The notes under the pieces were generated by a model, which was not told the DNA's origin, searched no databases, and saw only the letters and a program-made list of their open reading frames with translations. Shown piece by piece: positions 45,096 to 54,541 of a stretch of 64,000 nucleotides of DNA; position 1 is the first letter of the stretch, and the number at the start of each line of letters is the position of its first letter. Location: contig NZ_LIVX01000003.1 in assembly GCF_001905665.1 (NCBI RefSeq), positions 1-64,000 of the forward strand. Reading direction: 5' to 3'. Source of the DNA: Streptomyces sp. CB02261 (lineage in GTDB: Bacteria > Actinomycetota > Actinomycetes > Streptomycetales > Streptomycetaceae). Position numbers and translations under genes: made by a program.

Positions 45096-46244
45096 ATGGA
45101 TCCTGTGGACGAGGAAGCGGCCCGGCGTCACCGGGCGAAGGTCTGGGGCGGCGCCGAACGGAAGCTGTGGCACGCCCCGGTGGACGGAACGGTCGGCACG
45201 CGCCTGCGTGCGCTCGCCGAATGGGCGGAGGCGTCCGGGCTCGCGGAGGGGCCGCCCGACGCGTACGGGGACGGCCTGGTCGAGGAGCTGGAGCTGCGCG
45301 TGGCCGCGACGCTCGGTCTGCCCGCCGCCGTCTTCTTCCCCACCGGCACGATGGCCCAGCAGGTGGCGCTGCGCTGCTGGGCGGGACGCACGGGCAGCCC
45401 CGTCGTCGCCCTCCACCCGCTCGCCCACCCCGAGGTCCACGAGGGCGGGGCGCTCGCGGCCGTCTCGGGGCTCCGCACGGTCCACCCCACCGACGCGCCC
45501 CGGCTGCCGACGGCCGAGGAGGTACGGGACCACCCGGAGCCCTTCGGGACGCTGATGCTGGAGTTGCCGCTGCGGGACGCCGGCTTCGTGCTGCCGACCT
45601 GGGACGAGCTGACCGGGACGGTGGAGGCGGCCAGGGAACGGGACGCGGTGGTCCACTTCGACGGGGCCCGGCTCTGGGAGTGCCCCGCGTTCCTGGGCCG
45701 GCCGCTCGCGGAGATCGCGGGGCTCGCCGACAGCGTCTACGTCTCGTTCTACAAGTCCCTCGGCGGGCTGTCCGGTGCCGCGCTCGCCGGCCCCGAGGAC
45801 GTCATGGCGGAGGCACGGGTGTGGCGGCACCGGTACGGCGGCCAGGTCTTCCAGGAGTACCCGGCGGCGCTCTCCGCGCTCCGGGGCCTGGAGGTCGAGC
45901 TGCCCCGGCTGCCCTCGTACGTGGCCCACGCGCGCGTGGTGGCCGACGCGGTGCGGGAGGCCCTCACGGAGTCGGGGACGGGCTGGTTCCGGGTGCACCC
46001 CGAGACCCCGCACACCCATCAGTTCCAGGTCTGGCTGCCGTACGACCCCGAGACCCTGACGCGGGCGTCCGTCGCCCAGACCGAGTCCACCGGCACGGTC
46101 CTCTTCCGCCGCTGGTCCGCTCCGGGGGCGGGCGGCCCGCCGGGGGTCTCGGTGACGGAACTGACGGTGGCGGAACCGGGCCTGGAGTGGACGGCGGAGG
46201 ACGTGAAGGCCGCGGTACGGGACTTCCTGTCGCGGCTCGCGTAG
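45096..46244 (+). CDS. beta-eliminating lyase / threonine aldolase-like PLP enzyme
   Basis: A 382-aa fold-type I PLP enzyme of the threonine aldolase/beta-eliminating lyase family. The cofactor-binding features are FPTGTMAQQVAL (phosphate loop region), VVHFDGARLWE (ring-stacking Asp) and the Schiff-base Lys220 (SFYKSLGG). Low-specificity threonine aldolases split threonine into glycine and acetaldehyde; other side-chain cleavages are possible. The start ATG 45096 is right after the G-rich repeat and lacks a clear ribosome site. Confidence 0.9.
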   Translation: MDPVDEEAARRHRAKVWGGAERKLWHAPVDGTVGTRLRALAEWAEASGLAEGPPDAYGDGLVEELELRVAATLGLPAAVFFPTGTMAQQVALRCWAGRTGSPVVALHPLAHPEVHEGGALAAVSGLRTVHPTDAPRLPTAEEVRDHPEPFGTLMLELPLRDAGFVLPTWDELTGTVEAARERDAVVHFDGARLWECPAFLGRPLAEIAGLADSVYVSFYKSLGGLSGAALAGPEDVMAEARVWRHRYGGQVFQEYPAALSALRGLEVELPRLPSYVAHARVVADAVREALTESGTGWFRVHPETPHTHQFQVWLPYDPETLTRASVAQTESTGTVLFRRWSAPGAGGPPGVSVTELTVAEPGLEWTAEDVKAAVRDFLSRLA

Positions 46245-46346
46245 AAGCGCTCGCCTGAGGGGCGCCCGCGGGCGAGGGGCGCGCGGGCCGGGCGGGTCGT
46301 GCGGCTCGCGTGGAGCGGCAGCCGGGCGCACCGGGAGGCGCCCGGC

Positions 46347-46556
46347 TCACGAGGAGGCGCGCCGGCGCCACCACCGGCGCACGGCGGCGCGCGTCCCGCC
46401 CCGGGCGAGGCGGCCCGCCACCACGCGCTCGAACCGCCGGCGGTCGCGGACGGCCCGCAGCAGGGAGACGTCACAGGTGCCCGGCGCCGGTGGCATCGGT
46501 TCGCCGAGCCGCTCGGCGCGGTAGGTGTCGAAGAGGTACTGGTGCAGCGCGTTCAT
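46347..46556 (-). CDS. small basic hypothetical protein (69 aa)
   Basis: A 69-aa Arg-rich protein (RRWWRRR near the end) with an N-terminal amphipathic MNALHQYLFDTYRAERLGEPMPP. It has normal Streptomyces codon bias and a GTGAGGG before the ATG. No family function is recognised. It sits between the aldolase and the ArsR gene and is divergent from the latter. Confidence 0.6.
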   Translation of the reverse strand: MNALHQYLFDTYRAERLGEPMPPAPGTCDVSLLRAVRDRRRFERVVAGRLARGGTRAAVRRWWRRRASS

Positions 46557-46655
46557 GCCCTCACGGTGCGCGGCACCGGCACGGCCGGTCCCGCCGATTG
46601 ACGGCCCCCGTCAAACGGGGCGACCCGCCCCCGCCCCACCCCGCACCATGGACGC

Positions 46656-47741
46656 GTGAGCGTGACCATCGACATCACCGGACTGCCGCCCGAGCGGATC
46701 ACCTTCTGCCCCTCGCCCCTGGCGGAGCTGGGCGCCGCCCTGCACGCCCTGGCCGAGCCCGCACACCACGCCCGGCTCCACGCCTGGACCACCACGACGG
46801 CGGCGGCGCTGAAGCCTGAGCTCGCGGACCGGCTGCACGAGGCCGACTTCATGTGGAACACCACCCGCTCGGACATCCTGCTGCCGGCGCGGCCCCGCGA
46901 GACCCTCGCCGAGGAGCTGGACGACCTCGACCTCATGGACGACGAGAAGTTCGTGGGCGCCGCGCTGGAGATCTCCTGCAACAGCAAGTACCCGCACGGC
47001 GCCCCCTCCCCGCTCGTCGACGAGCCGATGCGCCGCCGCGCCCTCGACCTGGCCGCCGCGCGCGGGCCTCGGCAGAGCGCCTTCGTGGAGCGGATGCTGG
47101 CCGATCCGCCCGGTACGCGCGCGTGGATCCGCCGGCTCCTCGAGGACTGCGACGAGGCGTTCTTCTCCGACACCTGGCGCCGGGTGCGGATCCAGCTGGC
47201 CGCCGACGCCCGGCACAAGACGGAGCTGATGCGCCGCAAGGGCCTGGCCGAGGCCGTCACCGCCGCCTCGCCCGCGATGGCCCTGGAGGAGGACGGACGG
47301 GGCTCCCGGATCGTCGTCGACAAGCTGGTCCAGGGGCGGACGGCCGAGGCCTCGGCGGTGACGTTCCTGCCGACGGCGTTCGGCTGGCCGCACCTCTTCG
47401 CCCTCTACACCCCGGGCTGGCAGCCCGTCATCCAGTACCCCGTCGCCGACCGCGACCTCGGCGGCGCGGCCTCCGTCGAGGCGGTCACGCTGCGCCTGGA
47501 GGCCGTCGCCCACCCCATGCGGATGCGGCTCTGCCGCAGTCTCGCCCGGGGGTCCAGCACGACGAGCGAGCTGGCCGACGCGTACAACATCACCGCCCCG
47601 GAGGTCTCCCGCCACCTCGCCGTCCTGAAGAAGGCGGGGCTGATCATCACCCAGCGGCGCGGCCGGTACGTCCTCCACCAGCTCGACGTGTCGGTCGTCG
47701 CACGCCTCGGCAGCGACTTCCTGGAGAGCGTGCTGCGCTGA
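46656..47741 (+). CDS. ArsR-family regulator with large N-terminal domain (DUF5937-like)
   Basis: A 361-aa regulator. About 260 N-terminal residues form an uncharacterised domain found on some Streptomyces ArsR proteins. The C-terminal 95 residues are an ArsR winged helix (AVAHPMRMRLCRSLARGSS..., recognition helix APEVSRHLAVLKKAGLI). No arsenic-type Cys pair is present in the helix, so metal sensing is unlikely. It starts at GTG 46656 and ends 40 bp before the convergent response regulator. It may sense a small molecule through the N-terminal part. Confidence 0.88.
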   Translation: MSVTIDITGLPPERITFCPSPLAELGAALHALAEPAHHARLHAWTTTTAAALKPELADRLHEADFMWNTTRSDILLPARPRETLAEELDDLDLMDDEKFVGAALEISCNSKYPHGAPSPLVDEPMRRRALDLAAARGPRQSAFVERMLADPPGTRAWIRRLLEDCDEAFFSDTWRRVRIQLAADARHKTELMRRKGLAEAVTAASPAMALEEDGRGSRIVVDKLVQGRTAEASAVTFLPTAFGWPHLFALYTPGWQPVIQYPVADRDLGGAASVEAVTLRLEAVAHPMRMRLCRSLARGSSTTSELADAYNITAPEVSRHLAVLKKAGLIITQRRGRYVLHQLDVSVVARLGSDFLESVLR

Positions 47742-47781
47742 GCGCCCCCGGCCGGGTCCGTAAAGTCCCGCCCGGCACGGC

Positions 47782-48456
47782 TCAGCCGGCCCCGCCGCCC
47801 GCCCTGACCAGGCCCGTCTCGTAGGCGAGGACGACGACCTGGACCCGGTCGCGGAGGCCCAGCTTGGTCAGGATGCGCCCCACGTGGGTCTTCACCGTCG
47901 CCTCCGACAGGACGAGCCGGGCGGCGATCTCGCCGTTCGACAGGCCCTGCGCGACCAGCATCATCACCTCGCGCTCCCGGTCCGTGAGCCGCCCCAGCTC
48001 CTTGTGCTCGGGCTCCTTGCCCGACGACGGCAGCATCGGGGAGAAACGGTCGAGCAGGCGCCGGGTGGTCGAGGGCGCCACCACCGCGTCGCCGCTGTGC
48101 ACCGAGCGGATCGCGCTCAGCAGCTCCCCCGGCGGCACGTCCTTCAGCATGAAGCCGCTCGCGCCCGCCTTCAGCCCGGAGAAGGCGTACTCGTCGAGGT
48201 CGAAGGTGGTCAGGATCAGGACCTTCGGGGCGTCCGGCTGCGAGCAGATCCGCCGGGTCGTCTCCACCCCGTCGAGCTTGGGCATGCGCACGTCCATCAG
48301 GATGACGTCGACCGCCGTCGACCTCAGCACCTCCAGGGCCTCGACGCCGTCGCCCGCCTCCGCCACGACCTCCATGTCCGGCTGGGCGGCGAGCACCATA
48401 CGGAAGCCAGTGCGCAGCAGCACCTGGTCGTCGACAAGCATCACGCGGATGGACAT
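47782..48456 (-). CDS. LuxR-type response regulator
   Basis: A 224-aa NarL/FixJ response regulator. Receiver residues include DD (9-10) and phosphoacceptor Asp55 (LMDVRMP). The LuxR helix-turn-helix (about 155-210) reads LTDREREVMMLVAQGLSNGEIAARL. The ATG follows GAAGGAAA and lies 18 bp after the stop of its partner kinase. Target genes are unknown; two-component pairs of this type often control themselves or adjacent transporters. Confidence 0.94.
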   Translation of the reverse strand: MSIRVMLVDDQVLLRTGFRMVLAAQPDMEVVAEAGDGVEALEVLRSTAVDVILMDVRMPKLDGVETTRRICSQPDAPKVLILTTFDLDEYAFSGLKAGASGFMLKDVPPGELLSAIRSVHSGDAVVAPSTTRRLLDRFSPMLPSSGKEPEHKELGRLTDREREVMMLVAQGLSNGEIAARLVLSEATVKTHVGRILTKLGLRDRVQVVVLAYETGLVRAGGGAG

Positions 48457-48473
48457 CAGTTTCCTTCGAGTCG

Positions 48474-49676
48474 TCAGTGGGCGGGCTTGAGGGGGAGCAG
48501 GGCGCTGATCCGGAAGCCTCCGCCGGGACGCGGACCCGCGTCCAGCGTGCCGCCGACCATGCCGACCCGCTCCCGCATGCCGATGAGTCCGTGGCCCCGG
48601 CCGTCGGCTCCGCCGTCCTCGTACATCTCCTGCGGCGCCCCCCGGCCGTCGTCCTCGACGAGCAGCCCGAGGCCGTCGTCGAAGTACACCAGCCGGACGC
48701 TGGCACCGACGTCGGGACCGCCGTGCTTGCGCGTGTTGGTGAGGGCCTCCTGCACGATCCGGTACGCGGTGAGCTCGACGCCGCTGGGCAGCGGGCGGGG
48801 GCTCCCCTCGATCGCGAAGTCGACGGTGAGCCCGGCGCCCCGCACCTGCTCGACGAGGTCCTCGATCTGCTGCACGTCGGGCTGCGGCACGTACTCCCCG
48901 GCCTCCTGGTGCTCCCCGGTGCGCAGGATGCCGAGGAGTCTGCGCATCTCGGCGAGCGCCTGCCGACCGGTGGTGGAGATGGTCTCCAGGGCCTGCTTGG
49001 CGGTCTCGGGGGAGGAGTCCATGACATAGGCGGCGCCGTCGGCCTGCACCACCATCACCGACACGTTGTGCGCGACGACGTCGTGCAGCTCGCGGGCGAT
49101 CCGGGCCCGCTCGGCGGCGACCGCGACCTTGGCCTGGGCCTCGCGCTCCTTCTCCAGGCGGGAGGCCCGCTCCTCCAGCTGCGCGAAGTAGGCGCGGCGG
49201 GTGCGGAGCGAGTCGCCGAGGACCCAGGCCAGCACGAACGGCACGGTCATGATGACGACGAAGAAGACCTTGGCGGGCCCCGAGGAGGGGTCCGTGATCG
49301 GCCATCTCAGCGCGGCGAGCGGAGACGCGCAGAGGCCGCCCACGAGGGCGAGGCGGGAGCCCCAGCGGGGTCCGTCGTGCGCGGCGACCGTGAAGATGAT
49401 GACGAGCATGGCGAAGTCGGCCAGGAACGGCTCGAGCCCCAGACCGAGCTGGAAGAGCCCGAGGGCGACCGCGAGCACCAGCATCTTCTCCGGTGCGCGC
49501 CGCCGCAGCGCCACGACCAGGGACAGCAGCGCGGCGACGACTCCGTACGCGGCGGGGTTGCCGACCGCCGGGTAGGTGTTCCCCACCCACAGCAGGGAGA
49601 ACCCGAAGAGGACGACCGCCCAGAAGGTGTCGACGCCCGTCGGGTGTCTGCGGATGAAGTCGTAGAGGCGCTGCAC
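48474..49676 (-). CDS. sensor histidine kinase (HisKA_3 type)
   Basis: A 400-aa kinase of the NarX-like family. The N-terminal half has about four or five membrane helices without a sizeable outer domain, so it may sense within the membrane. The coiled segment ([19 protein letters not shown]) leads to the HisKA_3 motif with His198 ([15 protein letters not shown]). The ATPase domain has DDGRG and [17 protein letters not shown] chose GTG 49676 because TACTCT (49689-49684) lies 7 nt upstream (leaderless); a TTG eight codons upstream lacks support. Confidence 0.92.
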   Translation of the reverse strand: MQRLYDFIRRHPTGVDTFWAVVLFGFSLLWVGNTYPAVGNPAAYGVVAALLSLVVALRRRAPEKMLVLAVALGLFQLGLGLEPFLADFAMLVIIFTVAAHDGPRWGSRLALVGGLCASPLAALRWPITDPSSGPAKVFFVVIMTVPFVLAWVLGDSLRTRRAYFAQLEERASRLEKEREAQAKVAVAAERARIARELHDVVAHNVSVMVVQADGAAYVMDSSPETAKQALETISTTGRQALAEMRRLLGILRTGEHQEAGEYVPQPDVQQIEDLVEQVRGAGLTVDFAIEGSPRPLPSGVELTAYRIVQEALTNTRKHGGPDVGASVRLVYFDDGLGLLVEDDGRGAPQEMYEDGGADGRGHGLIGMRERVGMVGGTLDAGPRPGGGFRISALLPLKPAH

Positions 49677-49773
49677 GTCACCCAGAGTAGGGAAGAGCAA
49701 CAGGTGCGGGGATCAACCGTGGGGTCGATCCTTGACGCGGGACCCGTACTCCCCGGGGTGGAGACTGGGGCCC

Positions 49774-50961
49774 GTGACGGATGAGACGTGTCAGTGGCAG
49801 GGGTGGCGGCAGGCCACGGAACGGGCGCTGTACGGCCCCGGGGGCTTCTACCTGCGCCCCGAGGGCCCGGCGGGGCACTTCCGCACCTCGGTGCACGCCT
49901 CCCCGCTCTTCGCGGCGGCCGTGGCCCGGCTGCTCGGCGAGGTCGCCGACGAACTGGGAACGGCCGAGGTGGACCTCGTGGACGTGGGCGCGGGGCGCGG
50001 GGAACTCCTCACGGGCGTCCTCGCCGCGACGGAGGGCCGGGGCCTCACGGTCCGGGCGTACGCCGTCGAGCGCGCCGCCCGCCCGGCGGGGCTCGATCCC
50101 CGGATCGTGTGGACCGACCGGCCGCCCCGGGGCGCGCGGGGGCTCCTGTTCGCGAACGAGTGGCTCGACAACGTGCCGGTGGACGTGGCCGAGGCGGACG
50201 CGGAGGGCACGGCCCGGTACGTGGAGGTCCGCGGGGACGGCGCGGAGCGGTTGGGCGCCCCGGTCTCCGGCCCGGACGCGGAGTGGCTGGCCCGCTGGTG
50301 GCCGCTGCGGGAGCCGGGCGCGCGGGCCGAGATCGGCCGGCCGCGGGACGAGGCCTGGGCGGCGGCGGTCGCCTCCATGGCGGCGGGCCGGGCGGTGGCC
50401 GTGGACTACGCGCACGTACGGGCCTCCCGGCCGCCCTTCGGCTCCCTGACGGGCTTCCGCGCGGGCCGCGAGGTCCCGCCGGTCCCGGACGGCGGCTGCG
50501 ACCTGACGGCCCACGTGGCGCTGGACGCGTGCGAGGCGGCCGTCCGGCCGGGAAGCGAAGGGGGGCAGGACCCGGCGATGAGCGGCGGCCGACCCGGATC
50601 CGGCCGGGGGCCGGACCCTGCCGGGGACGGCAGTCGGCCCGGAGTCGCCGGGGGGCAGGACCCGGCGGTGAGCGGCGGCCGGCCCGGGGCCGGTGGGGAG
50701 CCGGACCCGGCTGGGAGCGGCGGTCGGCCCCCCGCCTACAGGGAGCCGGGCCCGGCCGGGAGTGGCGCGACGGAGCTGGTCTCGCAGCGCGAGGCTCTGG
50801 GCCGGCTCGGGGTGTCGGGCGAGCGGCCGCCGCTCGCGCTCGCCTCGACGGATCCCGCCGCGTACGTCCGCCGTCTCGCCACCGCCGGGGAGGCCGCCGA
50901 GCTGACCGCCCGGGGCGGCCTCGGTGACTTCCTCTGGCTGACCCGGCGGATCCCGGGCTGA
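49774..50961 (+). CDS. SAM-dependent methyltransferase, NDUFAF7/MidA (DUF185)-like
   Basis: A 395-aa methyltransferase of the family that includes mitochondrial NDUFAF7, which methylates an Arg of complex I subunit NDUFS2. Family features are GPGGFYL near residue 25, the SAM motif [11 protein letters not shown] near 71 and [11 protein letters not shown] near 130. A 65-residue Gly/Pro/Asp repeat (45-bp DNA units) interrupts the C-terminal half. The start is GTG. The next gene, 130 bp on, encodes NuoD, the NDUFS2 homologue, making NuoD the likely substrate. This is inference from family and position. Confidence 0.85.
   Translation: MTDETCQWQGWRQATERALYGPGGFYLRPEGPAGHFRTSVHASPLFAAAVARLLGEVADELGTAEVDLVDVGAGRGELLTGVLAATEGRGLTVRAYAVERAARPAGLDPRIVWTDRPPRGARGLLFANEWLDNVPVDVAEADAEGTARYVEVRGDGAERLGAPVSGPDAEWLARWWPLREPGARAEIGRPRDEAWAAAVASMAAGRAVAVDYAHVRASRPPFGSLTGFRAGREVPPVPDGGCDLTAHVALDACEAAVRPGSEGGQDPAMSGGRPGSGRGPDPAGDGSRPGVAGGQDPAVSGGRPGAGGEPDPAGSGGRPPAYREPGPAGSGATELVSQREALGRLGVSGERPPLALASTDPAAYVRRLATAGEAAELTARGGLGDFLWLTRRIPG
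50566..50745 (+). repeat. 45-bp in-frame tandem repeat (4 units) in the methyltransferase gene
   Basis: Four 15-residue units of the form (Q/P)DPAxSGGRPGxxGx follow one another, then a degenerate fifth. The block is Gly/Pro-rich and probably a disordered loop. It is an in-frame expansion that leaves the fold motifs on both sides intact. Confidence 0.85.
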
Positions 50962-51091
50962 GCCTCTGGGGGCCCGCGCGGTTCCCGCCGACGGCCGGTC
51001 CGGGGCGGTGGCTGCCCCGGTCCGCCCCGTCGGTCCTCCCCGCTCCGTGGGCGGGACCTCCGGGGTGCGGGCCGCGGGGGATACTGGCCGC

Positions 51092-52234
51092 ATGACGGAG
51101 ACGACGGTCGGTATCGGCGGCGCGGCGGAGAGCACCGACATGGTGCTGAACATCGGGCCGCAGCATCCCTCGACCCACGGTGTGCTCCGGCTCCGGCTCG
51201 TGCTCGACGGCGAGGTCGTCCGGCAGGCCGAGCCGGTCATCGGCTATATGCACCGGGGTGCCGAGAAGCTCTTCGAGGCGCGGGACTACCGGCAGATCAT
51301 CATGCTGGCCAACCGTCACGACTGGCTCTCCGCCTTCTCCAACGAGCTCGGCGTGGTCATGGCCGTCGAGCGGATGCTGGGCATGGAGGTCCCGGAGCGC
51401 GCGGTGTGGACCCGTACGCTCCTCGCCGAGCTGAACCGGGTCCTCAACCACCTCATGTTCCTCGGCTCGTACCCCCTCGAACTGGGCGGTATCACCCCGG
51501 TCTTCCACGCGTTCCGGGAGCGCGAGGAGCTCCAGGCGGTGATGGAGGAGGTCTCCGGCGGCCGGATGCACTACATGTTCAACCGGGTCGGCGGCCTCAA
51601 GGAGGACCTGCCCGCGGGATGGCTGGGCCGGGCGCGGCAGGCCGTCGCGGACGTGCGGTCGCGGATGGACGTGTACGACCGGCTGGTCCTCGGCAACGAG
51701 ATCTTCCGGGGCCGTACGCGCGGGGTCGGCGTCCTGTCCCCGGCGGCGGTCCACGCGTACGGGGTGTCGGGGCCCATCGCCCGCGCCTCGGGCGTCGACT
51801 TCGACCTGCGCCGTGACGAGCCGTACCTGGCCTACGGGGAGCTCCAGGACACGCTGCGGGTCGCGGTGCGCGAGGAGGGCGACTGCCTCGCCCGGTTCGA
51901 GTGCCTGCTCGACCAGACGCACAACTCCCTGGACCTGGCGGACGCCTGTCTGGACCGGATGGCGGAGCTGCCGCCGGGGCCGATCAACCAGCGGCTGCCG
52001 AAGGTGCTCAAGGCGCCCGAGGGCCACACGTACGCGTGGACCGAGAACCCGCTCGGCGTCAACGGCTACTACCTGGTGTCCAAGGGCGAGAAGACCCCGT
52101 ACCGGCTGAAGCTGCGCTCGGCCTCGTTCAACAACATCCAGGCCCTCGTGGAGCTGCTGCCGGGGACGCTCGTCGCCGACATGGTGGCGATCCTGGGTTC
52201 GCTGTTCTTCGTCGTCGGCGACATCGACAAGTAG
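51092..52234 (+). CDS. nuoD: stand-alone NADH-quinone oxidoreductase subunit D (NuoD2)
   Basis: NuoD forms part of the quinone site of complex I. The 380-aa protein has the family start [16 protein letters not shown], then [12 protein letters not shown] (Arg55 in the segment methylated in the mitochondrial homologue), [11 protein letters not shown] and the C-terminal [13 protein letters not shown]. No other nuo genes are nearby, so it is a paralogue outside the main nuo operon. GATACT (51080-51085) lies 6 nt before the ATG, so it is likely leaderless. It follows the NDUFAF7-like gene. Confidence 0.94.
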   Translation: MTETTVGIGGAAESTDMVLNIGPQHPSTHGVLRLRLVLDGEVVRQAEPVIGYMHRGAEKLFEARDYRQIIMLANRHDWLSAFSNELGVVMAVERMLGMEVPERAVWTRTLLAELNRVLNHLMFLGSYPLELGGITPVFHAFREREELQAVMEEVSGGRMHYMFNRVGGLKEDLPAGWLGRARQAVADVRSRMDVYDRLVLGNEIFRGRTRGVGVLSPAAVHAYGVSGPIARASGVDFDLRRDEPYLAYGELQDTLRVAVREEGDCLARFECLLDQTHNSLDLADACLDRMAELPPGPINQRLPKVLKAPEGHTYAWTENPLGVNGYYLVSKGEKTPYRLKLRSASFNNIQALVELLPGTLVADMVAILGSLFFVVGDIDK

Positions 52235-52267
52235 GACCGGGCCGGGCGGGGCGGCGGGCCTCCGCGT

Positions 52268-52297
52268 CGCCTCACCGGCCGGGAGACCGGTGAGGCG
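52268..52297. terminator. bidirectional terminator between nuoD and the coiled-coil gene
   Basis: CGCCTCACCGG (52268-52278) and CCGGTGAGGCG (52287-52297) form a perfect 11-bp stem with an 8-nt loop between two convergent stop codons. Confidence 0.8.
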
Positions 52298-52302
52298 GTA
52301 CG

Positions 52303-53406
52303 TCAGGAGTTCACCGCTCCGCGGAGTTCGGCGACGTCGAGCTGCTCGGTCTCGTCGTGCGCGGTCAGGTCGATGACCTGGCCGACCGCCTGGGACGGCG
52401 CCGCGGCGCCGGGCTCCGAGGCGGGCCCGGGGGTGCCGGCCGGGCCGACCGGGGTGAGCAGCGGGGTGCCGAGCGCGGCCCGGTTCGCCAGGGCCTCTTC
52501 GAGGGCCTCCTCGCCCACGACGTCGGCGAGGTCCGTGTGCTGCACGGCCTCGATGGCCGCCGCCGCCTTCTGCGTACCGAAGAAGTCGAAGCCGCCCTCG
52601 GGGCGCGCGACGGGCCTGCGGGCCGCGTACGGGACGATCGCCGCGGCGGTCGGCACCGCCGGCACCCTGGCGGCGGGCGGAAGCGCGAGGGAGGGGGCGG
52701 CCGGGCGGGTGTGCTCGGTTCCGGCGGCCGCCGCGTGCTTCCCCTGCGGCTCCTCCGTCTCCAGGGCCCGCTCCGCGAGGTCACGCGCGCGGGCCGCCTC
52801 GGTGGTGCGGCGGGCCTGCTGGGCCGCGGCGTTGCGCGGGAGGTCGCGCAGCGCCTGGGCGGCGCGGCGGAAGGCCTCCGGGGTGGGCAGGGAGCCACCG
52901 GCGGTCAGCGCCTTGGCCGTCGCTCCCGGGGCCGAGCCGTCCGTCGCCCCGGTCGCCTCAAGGGCGAGGACGCGCCGGCCTTCCAGGGCGCTGGCCCGCT
53001 CGGTCTCGGCGGTGGCGTACCGGCGGAGCAGATCGGCGTGCTCGCCGCGCAGGCCGGCGAGCTCCACGCGCTTGGCGCGGAGCTTGGCGTCGAGCCGCGA
53101 GCGCAGCGCACGGGACTCCTCCAGGTCGGACTCCAGCTCGGCGAGCCGCTCCTCGGCCTTCCACTGGTCGGCGGTGCGGGCCCGGTCGAGCTCGGCGACC
53201 TTCAGACCGGCGCCACGGTCCCAACTGCGCATGAGGACGGCACCGGTGACGGCGGCGGCCGCCGCCGCGGCGGCGAGCAGCCGCACGACCACCAGATCGC
53301 CGGGCAGCCAGGAGGCCGCGGCGCACACGACCGCGGCGCCGGCGACCGCGGAGGGCGGCAGCAGCTTGTGCAGAGGCGGGGAATGGCGGTGGCGTCCACG
53401 TGGCAT
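52303..53406 (-). CDS. membrane protein with coiled coil
   Basis: A 367-aa protein. A basic N-terminus leads to two close hydrophobic segments (VAGAAVVCAAASWL and VVVRLLAAAAAAAAVTGAVLM). A roughly 80-residue Arg/Glu/Leu-rich coiled coil (LDRARTADQWKAEERLAELESDLEE...) follows, then an Ala/Pro-rich tail containing EGGFDFFGTQKAAAAIEA. TAAATT (53419-53414) lies 7 nt before ATG 53406; the upstream in-frame ATG has no such signal. It resembles polarity or wall-assembly scaffolds in layout only; function unknown. Confidence 0.82.
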   Translation of the reverse strand: MPRGRHRHSPPLHKLLPPSAVAGAAVVCAAASWLPGDLVVVRLLAAAAAAAAVTGAVLMRSWDRGAGLKVAELDRARTADQWKAEERLAELESDLEESRALRSRLDAKLRAKRVELAGLRGEHADLLRRYATAETERASALEGRRVLALEATGATDGSAPGATAKALTAGGSLPTPEAFRRAAQALRDLPRNAAAQQARRTTEAARARDLAERALETEEPQGKHAAAAGTEHTRPAAPSLALPPAARVPAVPTAAAIVPYAARRPVARPEGGFDFFGTQKAAAAIEAVQHTDLADVVGEEALEEALANRAALGTPLLTPVGPAGTPGPASEPGAAAPSQAVGQVIDLTAHDETEQLDVAELRGAVNS

Positions 53407-53536
53407 GGCCTGAAATTTACCGTGCGTAGGCGCCGTGTGGGGCGTCGGCCCGGCAATCTCTTGGCGACTTCTCGCCATGAGAAGTGGATATCCGCCGTTC
53501 CGGTTCCGTTTCGGGCCGACTCCCCTCCGTCGGCAT

Positions 53537-54523
53537 CTACTTCTTGAGCAGCCCCTTCGCCGTCAGATAGTCCTTGGCGACGTCCTCCGGCTTCGCCCTC
53601 TCGGCGTCCACCTTGCGGTTGAGTTCGGCGAGATCCGCAGTGGTGAGGACCTTGGTGATCTTGTCGAGGGCGGCGGCTATCTCGGGGGAACCCGCGTCCT
53701 CGGCGTTCACCACGGGCAGCACGTTGTCGGCGTTCTGCAGCTTCTTGTCGTCATCGAGGAAGACGAGGCCGTAGCTGTCGATCGTGGCGTCCGTCGTGGT
53801 CGTCAGGACCAGCTGGTCCACCCCGTCCTTGACCGCCTGCTTGGCCTGCGGGGTGCCGACGCCCTTGGGGTCGATCCCGGTCACGTCGATCCCGTACGCC
53901 TTCTTCAGACCGGGCGCGCAGAACGGCCGTACCGCGCATTCGTCACCGGCGGCGATCTTCACCTTCAGCTTCGCCGCGCCGAGATCCGAAAGCGTCTTCA
54001 GCTTGTTCTTCTCGGCGAATTCCTTCGTCACCGCGAACGCGTTCTGATCGACCGCCTCACCGGCCGCGAGCACCTTCAGACCGCGCGGTTCGGCGAGCTT
54101 CCGCAGCGCCTCGACCGTGGCCGTCACGTCACCGGAGGCGACCGGCTTCTCCTCGGGCGCCTTCGGCCCGTTCACCTTCGCGTTGAGGAATTCCGCGATC
54201 GTCGCCGCGTATTCCGGCACGACGTCGATCTCGCCCTTCTCCAGGGAGGGTTCGTACAGCTCACGGTTCTTCACGGTGGTGATGGACACGGAGTATCCGG
54301 CGTCCCGCAGCGTCTGCGCGTACAGCTCGGCGAGGACCTTGGCCTCGGTGAACGCGGCCGCGCCGACCACCAGCGCGCCCTTCTTCCCCCCGCCGGGGAG
54401 CCCGGCGCTACCGGTCCCCTTGTCCTTGTCCTGCTCCAGGCTGTCACCGCCGCACGCGGCGAGCCCGACGGTCAGCGCCGCCGCACCCAGCACCGCGCCC
54501 GCGATACGCGAGACCCTGTTCAC
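53537..54523 (-). CDS. glycine betaine/choline-type ABC substrate-binding lipoprotein
   Basis: A 328-aa lipoprotein of the OsmX/ProX/OpuCC family that captures betaine-like osmoprotectants outside the membrane. The lipobox GLAAC follows a short signal peptide. Family features include KNRELYEPSLEKGEIDVVPEYAATI and LVLTTTTDATIDSYGLVFLDDDKK. GTG 54523 is chosen because GGGTGAT precedes it; the ATG four codons upstream directly abuts its purine run. It is the last gene of the permease operon. Confidence 0.92.
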   Translation of the reverse strand: MNRVSRIAGAVLGAAALTVGLAACGGDSLEQDKDKGTGSAGLPGGGKKGALVVGAAAFTEAKVLAELYAQTLRDAGYSVSITTVKNRELYEPSLEKGEIDVVPEYAATIAEFLNAKVNGPKAPEEKPVASGDVTATVEALRKLAEPRGLKVLAAGEAVDQNAFAVTKEFAEKNKLKTLSDLGAAKLKVKIAAGDECAVRPFCAPGLKKAYGIDVTGIDPKGVGTPQAKQAVKDGVDQLVLTTTTDATIDSYGLVFLDDDKKLQNADNVLPVVNAEDAGSPEIAAALDKITKVLTTADLAELNRKVDAERAKPEDVAKDYLTAKGLLKK

Positions 54524-54541
54524 GAGATCACCCATCTCCAG

